A stretch of DNA of 64,000 nt from Reichenbachiella ulvae (GTDB taxonomy: Bacteria > Bacteroidota > Bacteroidia > Cytophagales > Cyclobacteriaceae), in contig NZ_JAOYOD010000001.1 in the NCBI RefSeq assembly GCF_025833875.1, positions 2,418,001-2,482,000 of the forward strand. Reading direction: 5' to 3'. How positions within the stretch are numbered: the first letter of the stretch is position 1; each line of letters opens with the position of its first letter. Made by a program: the position numbers and the translations under genes. This document shows, one piece after another, positions 33,191 through 41,800 of this stretch. The notes beneath the pieces are model-generated. The model ran no database searches, was not told the origin of the DNA, and worked only from the letters and a program-made list of their open reading frames with translations.

Positions 33191-35224
33191 ATGAAGACAG
33201 TAGACTTACAGGCAGCAGACAACATTAGAGCATTGGCCGTTTCCATGGTGGAAAAGGCTAAATCCGGACACCCAGGAGGCCCCATGGGAGGTGCAGATTT
33301 CATGCACATCCTTTACTCAGAATTCTTAAGATTCGACCCAGAAAACATGTCCTGGCATGCCAGAGACAGGTTCTTCATGGATGCTGGACACTTGTCCTCT
33401 TTGATGTACGCGCAGTACAGTCTGATAGGAAAATATTCGATGGAAGATCTTTCAAACTTCCGTCAGTGGGGATCAGTTACTCCAGGACACCCTGAAGTAG
33501 ATATCGAAAGAGGTGTAGAAAACACTTCAGGACCTTTAGGTCAGGGACACGTAATGGGTGTAGGAGCAGCCATTGCTGCTAAGTTCCTTCAAGCCAAATT
33601 TGGCAACTGGATGGACCAAAAGATTTATGGTTTCATTTCTGACGGTGGTATTCAGGAAGAAATCTCTCAAGGCGCAGGACGTATAGCAGGTCACCTTGGT
33701 TTGAACAACTTTATCATGTTCTTCGATAGCAACGATGTGCAGCTATCTACCATGACCGAGGAGGTAACTACAGAAGACACTGCCATGAAATATGAGTCAT
33801 GGGGATGGAAAGTGATCACGATCGATGCACACAACCATGACGAAATCAGAAAAGCATTGACAGAAGCCAATGCAGAGACCGAAAAGCCAGTATTGATCAT
33901 CGGTAAGACGATCATGGGTAAAGGCTGTGTAACTGCTGAAGGCGAAATGTTCGAAGGACACTGCGAACTACACGGTCAGCCAATCGGTGCTACTGGTGCT
34001 GATTATGCCAAAACATTGGAAAACCTGGGTGCAAACGCTGAGGATCCATTCCAAATCTTCCCAGACGTACAAGCGCACTATGCAAAAGTATTGGCTGATA
34101 AAACAGCTGCCGCAAAAGAAGCTTATGCGAAAGAAGAAGCCTGGAGAAAAGAAAATCCTGAATTGGCAGCTAAGCTAGACCAATTCATGACTGGTAAATT
34201 GCCAGAAGGAATTGACTTCTCTGCGATCGAGCAAAAAGAAGGTGTCGCAACTAGAGCAGCTGGTTCTGCAGTATTGGCTTACCTGGCTGACAAAGTAGAA
34301 AACATGATCGTTTCTTCTGCTGACTTGTCTAACTCAGATAAAACTGACGGCTTCTTGAAGAAAACCCGTTCGATCCAAAAAGGAGATTTCGGTGGATCTT
34401 TCTTACAAGCAGGTGTGGCTGAATTGACCATGGCAGCTATCGCCAACGGTATGGCACTACATGGTGGCGTGATTCCAGTAGTAGGTACCTTCTTTGTATT
34501 CTCAGATTACATGAAGCCAGCCATCAGATTGGGAGCCATTCAGGAACTGCCTGTCAAATATGTGTGGACGCACGATGCATTCCGCGTAGGAGAAGACGGA
34601 CCGACTCACCAGCCAATCGAGCAAGAAGCTCAGATTCGTTTGATGGAAAAAATCCAAAACCACAGCCACAAAAACAGCTTTGTAGCCTTGAGACCAGCTG
34701 ATGGTGCAGAAACTACTGTAGCATGGAAAATGGCTTTGGAAAACACAGAAGTATCAACTGGTTTGATTCTTTCTAGACAAAACATCAAAGACCTTCCTGC
34801 TAAAGGAGCTTCAAGATATGAAGATGCCCTTCAAGCAGAAAAAGGTGGATACCTGGTGAAAGAAGTAGAAAATCCAGACATTGTATTGATCGCAAACGGA
34901 TCAGAAGTTTCTACTTTGGTAGCTGGAGCAGCTTTGCTAGAAGAGAAAAAAGGATTGAAGATCAATATTGCTTCTATCCCATCTGAAGGTATCTTCAGAT
35001 CTCAGGACAAAGCCTATCAGGAATCTGTAATCCCTACTGACAAGCCAATCTTTGGTTTGACTGCAGGATTGCCTGTTAACCTAGAGGCACTAGCTGGACC
35101 AAATGGAAAAGTATTCGGTTTGGGTCACTTTGGATACTCTGCTCCTGCTGGCGTACTGGATGAAAAATTCGGTTTCACTGGAGAGAATGTATACAACCAA
35201 GTAGTAGAATTCTTAGGATTATAA
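33191..35224 (+). CDS. tkt: Transketolase
   Basis: 677 residues, single-chain size. It moves two-carbon units between sugar phosphates in the pentose phosphate pathway using thiamine diphosphate. Motifs seen: MVEKAKSGHPGGPMGGADFM (conserved H/G), TPGHPEVD with ENTSGPLGQGHVMGVGAAIA, the ThDP fold with ISDGGIQEEISQGAGRIAGH (family GDGE is altered to SDGGIQEE), SSADLSNSDKTDG, the catalytic-glutamate region AGVAELTMAAIANGMALHGG, and the HDAFRVGEDGPTHQPIEQEA histidine motif. High use of a few preferred codons suggests strong expression. Transaldolase follows after 22 bases. Confidence 0.94.
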   Translation: MKTVDLQAADNIRALAVSMVEKAKSGHPGGPMGGADFMHILYSEFLRFDPENMSWHARDRFFMDAGHLSSLMYAQYSLIGKYSMEDLSNFRQWGSVTPGHPEVDIERGVENTSGPLGQGHVMGVGAAIAAKFLQAKFGNWMDQKIYGFISDGGIQEEISQGAGRIAGHLGLNNFIMFFDSNDVQLSTMTEEVTTEDTAMKYESWGWKVITIDAHNHDEIRKALTEANAETEKPVLIIGKTIMGKGCVTAEGEMFEGHCELHGQPIGATGADYAKTLENLGANAEDPFQIFPDVQAHYAKVLADKTAAAKEAYAKEEAWRKENPELAAKLDQFMTGKLPEGIDFSAIEQKEGVATRAAGSAVLAYLADKVENMIVSSADLSNSDKTDGFLKKTRSIQKGDFGGSFLQAGVAELTMAAIANGMALHGGVIPVVGTFFVFSDYMKPAIRLGAIQELPVKYVWTHDAFRVGEDGPTHQPIEQEAQIRLMEKIQNHSHKNSFVALRPADGAETTVAWKMALENTEVSTGLILSRQNIKDLPAKGASRYEDALQAEKGGYLVKEVENPDIVLIANGSEVSTLVAGAALLEEKKGLKINIASIPSEGIFRSQDKAYQESVIPTDKPIFGLTAGLPVNLEALAGPNGKVFGLGHFGYSAPAGVLDEKFGFTGENVYNQVVEFLGL

Positions 35225-35246
35225 AACGACTATAAATACAAGAGAT

Positions 35247-35903
35247 ATGAAATTTTTTATCGATACAGCCAATCTTGATCACATCAAGGAGGCATATGAC
35301 CTAGGTGTTTTGGATGGTGTAACTACCAACCCATCACTGATGGCCAAAGAAGGCATCACTGGTGAAGAAAACATCAGAGCACACTACAAGAAAATCTGTG
35401 ATATCGTAGACGACAAAGTAAGTGCAGAGGTAATCTCTACCGAGTACGATGCGATGTTGAAGGAAGGATTGGAGCTTGCTGCAATCGATCCAAAGATCGT
35501 AGTAAAAATCCCAATGATCAAAGACGGTATCAAAACCATCAAGGCATTGAGCGACAAAGGTATCAGAACGAACTGTACTTTGATTTTTAGCCCAGGCCAG
35601 GCGATTTTGGCTGCTAAGGCTGGTGCTTCTTACATCTCTCCTTTCATCGGTAGATTAGATGATATTGGGTTTGATGGTATGAACCTAATCGAGCAGATCG
35701 TAGGTATCTACGACAACTTTGGTTTCGAAACTGAAATCTTAGCTGCATCTGTGAGAAACCCGCTTCACCTGATCAAATGTGCTGAAGTAGGTGCTGACGT
35801 AGTGACTTGCCCATTGAGTGCAATCACTGGTCTATTGAACCACCCATTGACAGACAAAGGGTTGGCTCAATTCCTTGCAGATTACGCAAAAGGAAATAGC
35901 TAA
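35247..35903 (+). CDS. tal: Small transaldolase / fructose-6-phosphate aldolase-type enzyme
   Basis: 218 residues, the short TalC/FSA subfamily. Motifs: MKFFIDTANLDHIKEAYDLG, LDGVTTNPSLMAKEG, VVVKIPMIKDGIKTIKAL (Schiff-base lysine region KIPM), NCTLIFSPGQAILAAKAGAS, YISPFIGRLDDIG and EILAASVRNPLH. In this subfamily some members are transaldolases and some are fructose-6-phosphate aldolases; the pairing with tkt favours transaldolase. It is second in the operon and a strong terminator follows. Confidence 0.9.
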   Translation: MKFFIDTANLDHIKEAYDLGVLDGVTTNPSLMAKEGITGEENIRAHYKKICDIVDDKVSAEVISTEYDAMLKEGLELAAIDPKIVVKIPMIKDGIKTIKALSDKGIRTNCTLIFSPGQAILAAKAGASYISPFIGRLDDIGFDGMNLIEQIVGIYDNFGFETEILAASVRNPLHLIKCAEVGADVVTCPLSAITGLLNHPLTDKGLAQFLADYAKGNS

Positions 35904-35923
35904 GTCGAAGGACACAAAGATTC

Positions 35924-35961
35924 AAAAAAGCGACGTGCACTATGTACGTCGCTTTTTTTTT
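35924..35961 (+). terminator. Intrinsic terminator of the tkt-tal operon
   Basis: AAAAAAGCGACGT (35924-35936) pairs with ACGTCGCTTTTTT (35946-35958), a 13-bp stem, and the T run continues to 35961. Confidence 0.9.
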
Positions 35962-36123
35962 GATATTAAAGCTAGCTGTATTATCATTAATTTTTGAATC
36001 TAAATAAATGAAACAGGGATGGGTCAAACAATGATGCCGAACTATCAGATTAAAGAACTTTTAAGAAATGAAATTCTATCTACTGTCCCTACGTAATTCA
36101 ACGAGCTTCAACCGCGTTAACAT

Positions 36124-37443
36124 ATGAACGAAGAAATTAATAAACTGAAGCAAGCTTTAGCTGCCTCACCGGACAATCAATATCTCCAAGTATTGATTCT
36201 AGATGCACTGACCAAAGGTGAATTCTGGGATGAACTCCAAGGAGAATGTCTTGATTTATTAGCCCAGGATCCTTCTAATCATCAGGCAAAACTAGGGCTG
36301 GCGAAGAGTTATTTTGGAAAAGGAAATTTTAGTACGTCTGCTGTAGTTTTGGAAGAGCTAATCAAGCAAAATCCAAAGGATGTGGATGCCTATGTATTAC
36401 TTTGTAAAACCTTTATGGCCGAAAACAACCTATCAGAGGCCGTCAATACTTTCCAACATATAAAAACGCTTAACCCAAACTTTCAAGATCAGGAAATAGA
36501 AAGCAAACTGCTAATCAATCAAGAAATAGAACCTGATACCAAGGATGATCAACTTACCGATGATTTAGAAACTCGAATTTTCGGAAAATCGAAAAAAACC
36601 ACCTTTCAGGATGTAGGTGGAATGGAATACGAAAAGGAAGAAATCAGTTTAAAAATCATTCATCCACTCTCTCATAAAGAGCTCTATGAGTCATACGGAA
36701 AAAAAATAGGCGGTGGAATTCTCTTTTACGGCCCTCCAGGTTGTGGAAAAACCTTTCTTGCTAAAGCCACTGCCGGTGAAATAGACTCTGATTTCATTTC
36801 AGTAGGAATTGATGATATTTTGGACATGTATCATGGACAGAGCGAAAAGAAACTAAATCTGCTCTTTGAAAAGGCGAGAGCCATGTCTCCATGCGTACTA
36901 TTTTTCGATGAAATCGATGCATTAGGAGCCAACAGAAATGACTTAAGAAGCAGTGCAGGGAGAAACCTGATCAATCAATTTTTAGCAGAGTTGGATGGTA
37001 TTGATAGTAAAAATGATGGCATTCTGGTAATTGGGGCTACCAATGCGCCCTGGCATTTAGATTCTGCCTTTAGAAGGCCTGGTCGATTTGATCGGATGAT
37101 ATTTGTGCAACCGCCATCTCTTGAAAGCAGAACAGAAATATTCAATCTAGCACTAAAGGGAAAACCTTTGGATGATATTGATTATGCTAAACTTGCTAAA
37201 AATGCCAAAGAGTTTTCTGGTGCTGATATCAATGCGGCCATAGATATAGCAGTAGAGGGGAAATTGCAAGAAGCAATGAAGGTAGGAAAACCATCCTTAT
37301 TAAGGACAAAAGACCTCCTCAGTGCTATTAACAAAGTAAAGCCAAGTACCAGGGAATGGTTTCAAACAGCAAAAAACTATGCGCTTTATGCCAATGATTC
37401 GGGTCTATACGACGATATTTTAACCTACTTAAAAATAAAGTAA
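36124..37443 (+). CDS. AAA+ ATPase with N-terminal TPR domain
   Basis: 439 residues. Residues 1-140 form about three tetratricopeptide repeats (LAAS-PDNQYLQVLI, ILALAKSYFGKGNFS-like and LLCKTFMAENNLSEAVNTFQ). From about 155 there is one classical AAA domain of the CDC48/FtsH/katanin type: FQDVGGMEYEKEEI, Walker A GPPGCGKTFL (about 200-209), Walker B CVLFFDEIDALG (about 257-268), sensor VIGATNAPWHLDSAFRRPGR with the arginine-finger region RRPGRFDR (about 318), and the lid FSGADINAAIDIA. A single ring is expected, used to unfold or remodel proteins. The next gene, 14 bases downstream, encodes a TPR membrane protein, probably its partner. Confidence 0.88.
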   Translation: MNEEINKLKQALAASPDNQYLQVLILDALTKGEFWDELQGECLDLLAQDPSNHQAKLGLAKSYFGKGNFSTSAVVLEELIKQNPKDVDAYVLLCKTFMAENNLSEAVNTFQHIKTLNPNFQDQEIESKLLINQEIEPDTKDDQLTDDLETRIFGKSKKTTFQDVGGMEYEKEEISLKIIHPLSHKELYESYGKKIGGGILFYGPPGCGKTFLAKATAGEIDSDFISVGIDDILDMYHGQSEKKLNLLFEKARAMSPCVLFFDEIDALGANRNDLRSSAGRNLINQFLAELDGIDSKNDGILVIGATNAPWHLDSAFRRPGRFDRMIFVQPPSLESRTEIFNLALKGKPLDDIDYAKLAKNAKEFSGADINAAIDIAVEGKLQEAMKVGKPSLLRTKDLLSAINKVKPSTREWFQTAKNYALYANDSGLYDDILTYLKIK

Positions 37444-37457
37444 CAAGAAATTACCAC

Positions 37458-38717
37458 ATGGATTTAGAAAGAGCGCTACACAAAGCGGAACATTACTTGA
37501 ATCAGGAAAGGTATGATGAAGCTAAGAAGGAAGTGAATTCATTTTTAGCCTCGGACCCCGAAAACACTTCCGCCTTACAATTATTGATCAGAATACATCT
37601 AGCCATTAAACAATATAAAAAGGCGGATGAATTGACAGATCAGCTTTTGAAAAGAAACCCCTCTGATCCAGAAAATCTATACCTAAAGGCTGTAATTCAA
37701 GCCCAATTAGGTAAAAGAAAAAGCGCATTAAAGTTTGCCAACAGTGCTTTGACTTTTGACCCTTCATTATCCATCATTCATGGCCTAAAAGCTAGTATCT
37801 ATTATCAACAATCAGAATTTGAAAAAGCTTTAGAATCCGCCAACACGGGTTTAAGTTCTGACCCTCATGATGAAACATGCCTAAACTTTAAAAGCATGGC
37901 ATTGTTGGAAATAGGAAACGAAGATGAGCAGCTAAATGCTGACGAACAAGCCCTCAAAAATAATCCTATGAATCCTACTACCCATGCTACAGTAGGCTTC
38001 AATGCACTTCATAGAAATGAAACCGAAAAAGCCAAATCTCACTTTCGAGAAGCTTTGAGAATCGACCCCTCAAATGAATTTGCAAGATCAGGAATGATTC
38101 AAGCGATAAAGTCTACCAACTTTGTCTACAATCTATTCTTAAAATATGTTTTTTGGATGTCGAGCCTAAAACCACAAGTCAGATGGGCTGTGGTGATTGT
38201 AGGCTACCTACTCATTCAATTCCTTAATGAGTATTCTGGTTCAATGGGAAGTTTCAAACCCATAGCAAGTGCTATAATTGTACTTTACATGGTTTTTGCT
38301 ATATCTACCTGGATCATAGGTCCAGTCTCCAATATTTTTCTACGCTTTCACTCATTCGGGAAGTATATGCTCTCTCAAGAAGAAAAGAAGTCGGCTACCC
38401 TCTCAGCTATTCTGTTGGGGTTGTCACTTTTGTCAGCAATGGGTCTTCATGTTTTTAGAGAGGATATTCAATGGTATAATCTGGCTTTTTACCTTTTGTG
38501 TATAGGCATAGCCCTGACGGTAGTAGTTAGCTCTATCGAAAACGCTACGCTCGAAAGGAGTAAAAAGCGGCTGACAAAAGTAGGGTCAATTTTCGCCATA
38601 GCTTGTGGCATAGTGTTGATAATGGCTGTCGTCACTCCAGGCTTAGCCGTTAAATATTTCAGTTGGTGTCTTTATGGCTTCATTGGCTACCAGTTCTTTG
38701 CTAATTCTCAAGAATAG
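37458..38717 (+). CDS. TPR protein with a C-terminal multi-pass membrane domain
   Basis: 419 residues. Residues 1-220 contain about six TPR units (AEHYLNQERYDEAKKEVNSF, LLIRIHLAIKQYKKADELTD, LYLKAVIQAQLGKRKSALKF, LKASIYYQQSEFEKALESAN, ATVGFNALHRNETEKAKSHF). The remainder has about five or six membrane helices (near 236-255, 266-288, 312-332, 338-358, 370-390 and 393-413). There is no signal peptide, so the TPR part faces the cytoplasm. It is co-transcribed with the TPR-AAA+ ATPase just upstream. I recognise no named family for the membrane domain. Confidence 0.82.
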   Translation: MDLERALHKAEHYLNQERYDEAKKEVNSFLASDPENTSALQLLIRIHLAIKQYKKADELTDQLLKRNPSDPENLYLKAVIQAQLGKRKSALKFANSALTFDPSLSIIHGLKASIYYQQSEFEKALESANTGLSSDPHDETCLNFKSMALLEIGNEDEQLNADEQALKNNPMNPTTHATVGFNALHRNETEKAKSHFREALRIDPSNEFARSGMIQAIKSTNFVYNLFLKYVFWMSSLKPQVRWAVVIVGYLLIQFLNEYSGSMGSFKPIASAIIVLYMVFAISTWIIGPVSNIFLRFHSFGKYMLSQEEKKSATLSAILLGLSLLSAMGLHVFREDIQWYNLAFYLLCIGIALTVVVSSIENATLERSKKRLTKVGSIFAIACGIVLIMAVVTPGLAVKYFSWCLYGFIGYQFFANSQE

Positions 38718-38768
38718 AAAAATTATTCTTTCCCCACCTAATGCTAGGATAAGAAAATAGGAAACAAA

Positions 38769-38794
38769 AAAGGCAGTCACTATGGACTGCCTTT
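38769..38794. terminator. Bidirectional hairpin terminator between TPR and pectate lyase genes
   Basis: AAAGGCAGTC (38769-38778) pairs with GACTGCCTTT (38785-38794), with A and T runs on either side. It lies between the convergent stops at 38717 and 38817. Confidence 0.85.
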
Positions 38795-38816
38795 CTATAA
38801 ATAGGAGATTAAAAAA

Positions 38817-41800
38817 TTACCTTTTGATCACACGATGTACAAAAACCCCATCGAGTGTAAATACTCGCAGAATGTAGGCTCCACTATTCAGTCGAGTCAT
38901 ATCTATCTGGTCAAACTGGCTACTGATTCTATTGACCATAGTACCCGTCAAATTGTACACCTCTACCCGCTCAATCAAGCTGCTTGAAGTAATCTTCAAT
39001 TGATTGGCTACTGGATTTGGATATACCAAAATTTGTGGCGCCTCAAAATCATTTTCAATTGCTAACGATCTGGCTCCTATGTCATAAGACACACTCATAT
39101 AGTATAAGTTCGCCACATCATCCTTAGTGATCTGATGACTACCTGCAGAAATCGGCAAGTTCAAAACACCATTGTTCACACTGTAGCTAGTTCCGTCCAC
39201 TTGGATTGCACCCCCAAAACCTTCGTTGAATACTAAGGTCAAAGTCGCATCTTGTGAAGTACTAAATGAGATAGAAGTACTAGATTCGATTTTCAAACAC
39301 TGAGTAAGTGTCAAGCCATTGTAATTGACTGTTCCTTTAGAGTCTGAAAGATTTCCTGAGATGCTGAAGAAGCTACTGCTCAATCCAGACTCTGTATAAT
39401 TATGAACTTCATCACCTGGAGCTACTACTTCTTCCACGAAGACAGCGGTTACAGATTTGTCGGCATCCATCAAAACGGTGGCAGTAGAACCAGTGTAACC
39501 TCCGCTCCAACTATCAAATACCCAACCAGCTGCAGGCATAGCTGTCAATTGAACCGAAGTGCCTGCCTCGAATTGTCCACCATTTGGAGTGACACTTCCT
39601 TGGCCTACGATGTTAGTCGTCAGTGTGTAAGTCACTATGTTCACTGATGCTCCAGCTGCATTGGAACTAACCGTAGAACCGTCTGCATCTGCAGAAGCCT
39701 TGATCCAGTAGTAATAGGTGGTTCCTGCCACAGCGGTATTGTCAGTATAGTTATTGCCAACTACAGATTGAGCAATTCTAACTCTTCCGGCTGGATCGCT
39801 ATCTGTATCTCTATATACCTGCTGATTGTAAACTGAACCATCAGTAACTGTCCAATTCAACGCAATTGACCCATTTGACTCTGCTGCTGACAGACTAATA
39901 GAAGGTAATACGGTCTCGTCCCCTCCCTGACAAATCACCGTTTCGTCTACATTTGGAAGACCTGAGCCACCAGTCGCAATAAACCTAATGGTGTTAGTTC
40001 CAGATGCCAAATCCAGAGAAAAATCAACTGTAGTCCAGGCATCCCAGGCAACAGTAGCTGGTAGGCTTAAGTTACTAATTTGTGAACTACCATTGACGAT
40101 TACATCTGCGGGACGATCAGAGGTAGCCGCATATTTCAAAGTCACATCATAGGTTCTGGCTGTCGGGACATCCACTGTGATTTCTACATATTCACCAACC
40201 GCATTGGCGGTATTAGCAAATCCAGTTCCATTGTAACCAGCGTGGTTGCTATCTACAGAACCATTGCTAATGATTCCATCCTCCATTTGGTATGTGACAT
40301 TTACACAACCACCCGTAATCGGACTAAAGCTTGCAGAGATGCTCTTATTGCCATCAACTAGTATACTCAATGGATTGGCACTGCCAGATGCATCACCTGA
40401 CCAGCCAGCAAACTGATAACCAGCAGCAGCCGTAGCAGACAATTGAATGGTAGAACCCTCATCGAAAGTCCCTCCACCACTTACACTACCACTGCCAATA
40501 GAAGAAGTCGAAACAGTATATTGAGTCGTAGATATGGCAGAGAAGTTGGCTGTAATGGATTTATTCCCATTTACTGTCACAGAAAGTGGATTATTGGATC
40601 CACTAGCATCTCCACTCCATCCTACAAACTCATAACCTGAGTTCGCTGTGGCTGTCAATGAGATGACCGAACCTTCTGTAAAGGTTCCTCCGCCAGTTAC
40701 ACTACCATTTCCACTGCTAGAAGCTGTAATTGTATATTGTGTTTCGATCACTCCACCGTACTCAATCGCTCCTACGTCCAAAGTACCATTACCTGAAACT
40801 CCAGGCGCAGAACATCCAGCATCTACTAATGGACTAGATGAAACCAAATTCAGGAATCCATTAGAAGTAGGGTCAGCATCTGGACCAGGGGTCATCGTTA
40901 CGAAATCGGAAGCAGAAGCCACCAATTGGAAGTTGAAATCTGAATCTACTAAAGCATTGCAGCTTTCTGGCGCATTACCCACGATTCTGTCATTCGAGCT
41001 GCTTCCATCCAAAGAAATACAGTTGATGAAAGTATGCGATGCATTGTCTCTGGTGTGATAGTTATAGTCCGCATTGTCATAGGATGTCAGGTTGTAGAAC
41101 TTGATATTTCCGATGTTGCCATTGTCGGTAAATCCATGCTTGCCATTACCAAAGGCGATACATCTTCTCAACTCATGATCTACCTGATGTGCCGAAGAAC
41201 CCAATTTGAATCCATTTTTGTCTCCCCCACCAGAGGTAGCACCGTCAGTCAGCGTACCATTGTTGTGTGCGATACAATCCTCGAAAAGGATGATACCAAT
41301 AGGCCCTGTTTCTGATTTGGTATATAAATCCCAACCGTCATCAATATTATGATGAGACACGCATCGACGGAAAATATTTCCAGTACCGCAAGTCAGTTTT
41401 GCAGCAAATCCATCTGCATCTTCGCTATCGCTATCGGCATTGTCAAATGCCTCGCAATCTACGATCAGGTTGTTGGATGGCCATTCGCTGATTTGATCTG
41501 CGCTGGTATTGTATCTGCTCAGCTGCAGACCTGTGTCGTGATTAGCACGGAATACACAGCCCTCAATTATATTGTTGTTTCCAGAAAGCAGCATTCCATT
41601 GTCTCCGGCTTTCTCGATGGTTACACCTTTCCAATGCCAGAAATCACCATCCTGAACGATACCTCTACTGGATGAAAGTTCAACATCATCAAAACTCAAA
41701 ATTGGCGTCTCATCGCCATAGGCAAACACGTGAATGTAGGCACCTGCTGCTCCATTTTTTTGAATCACTACAGAAGATTGTGGCATCTGATAAGTCCCGC

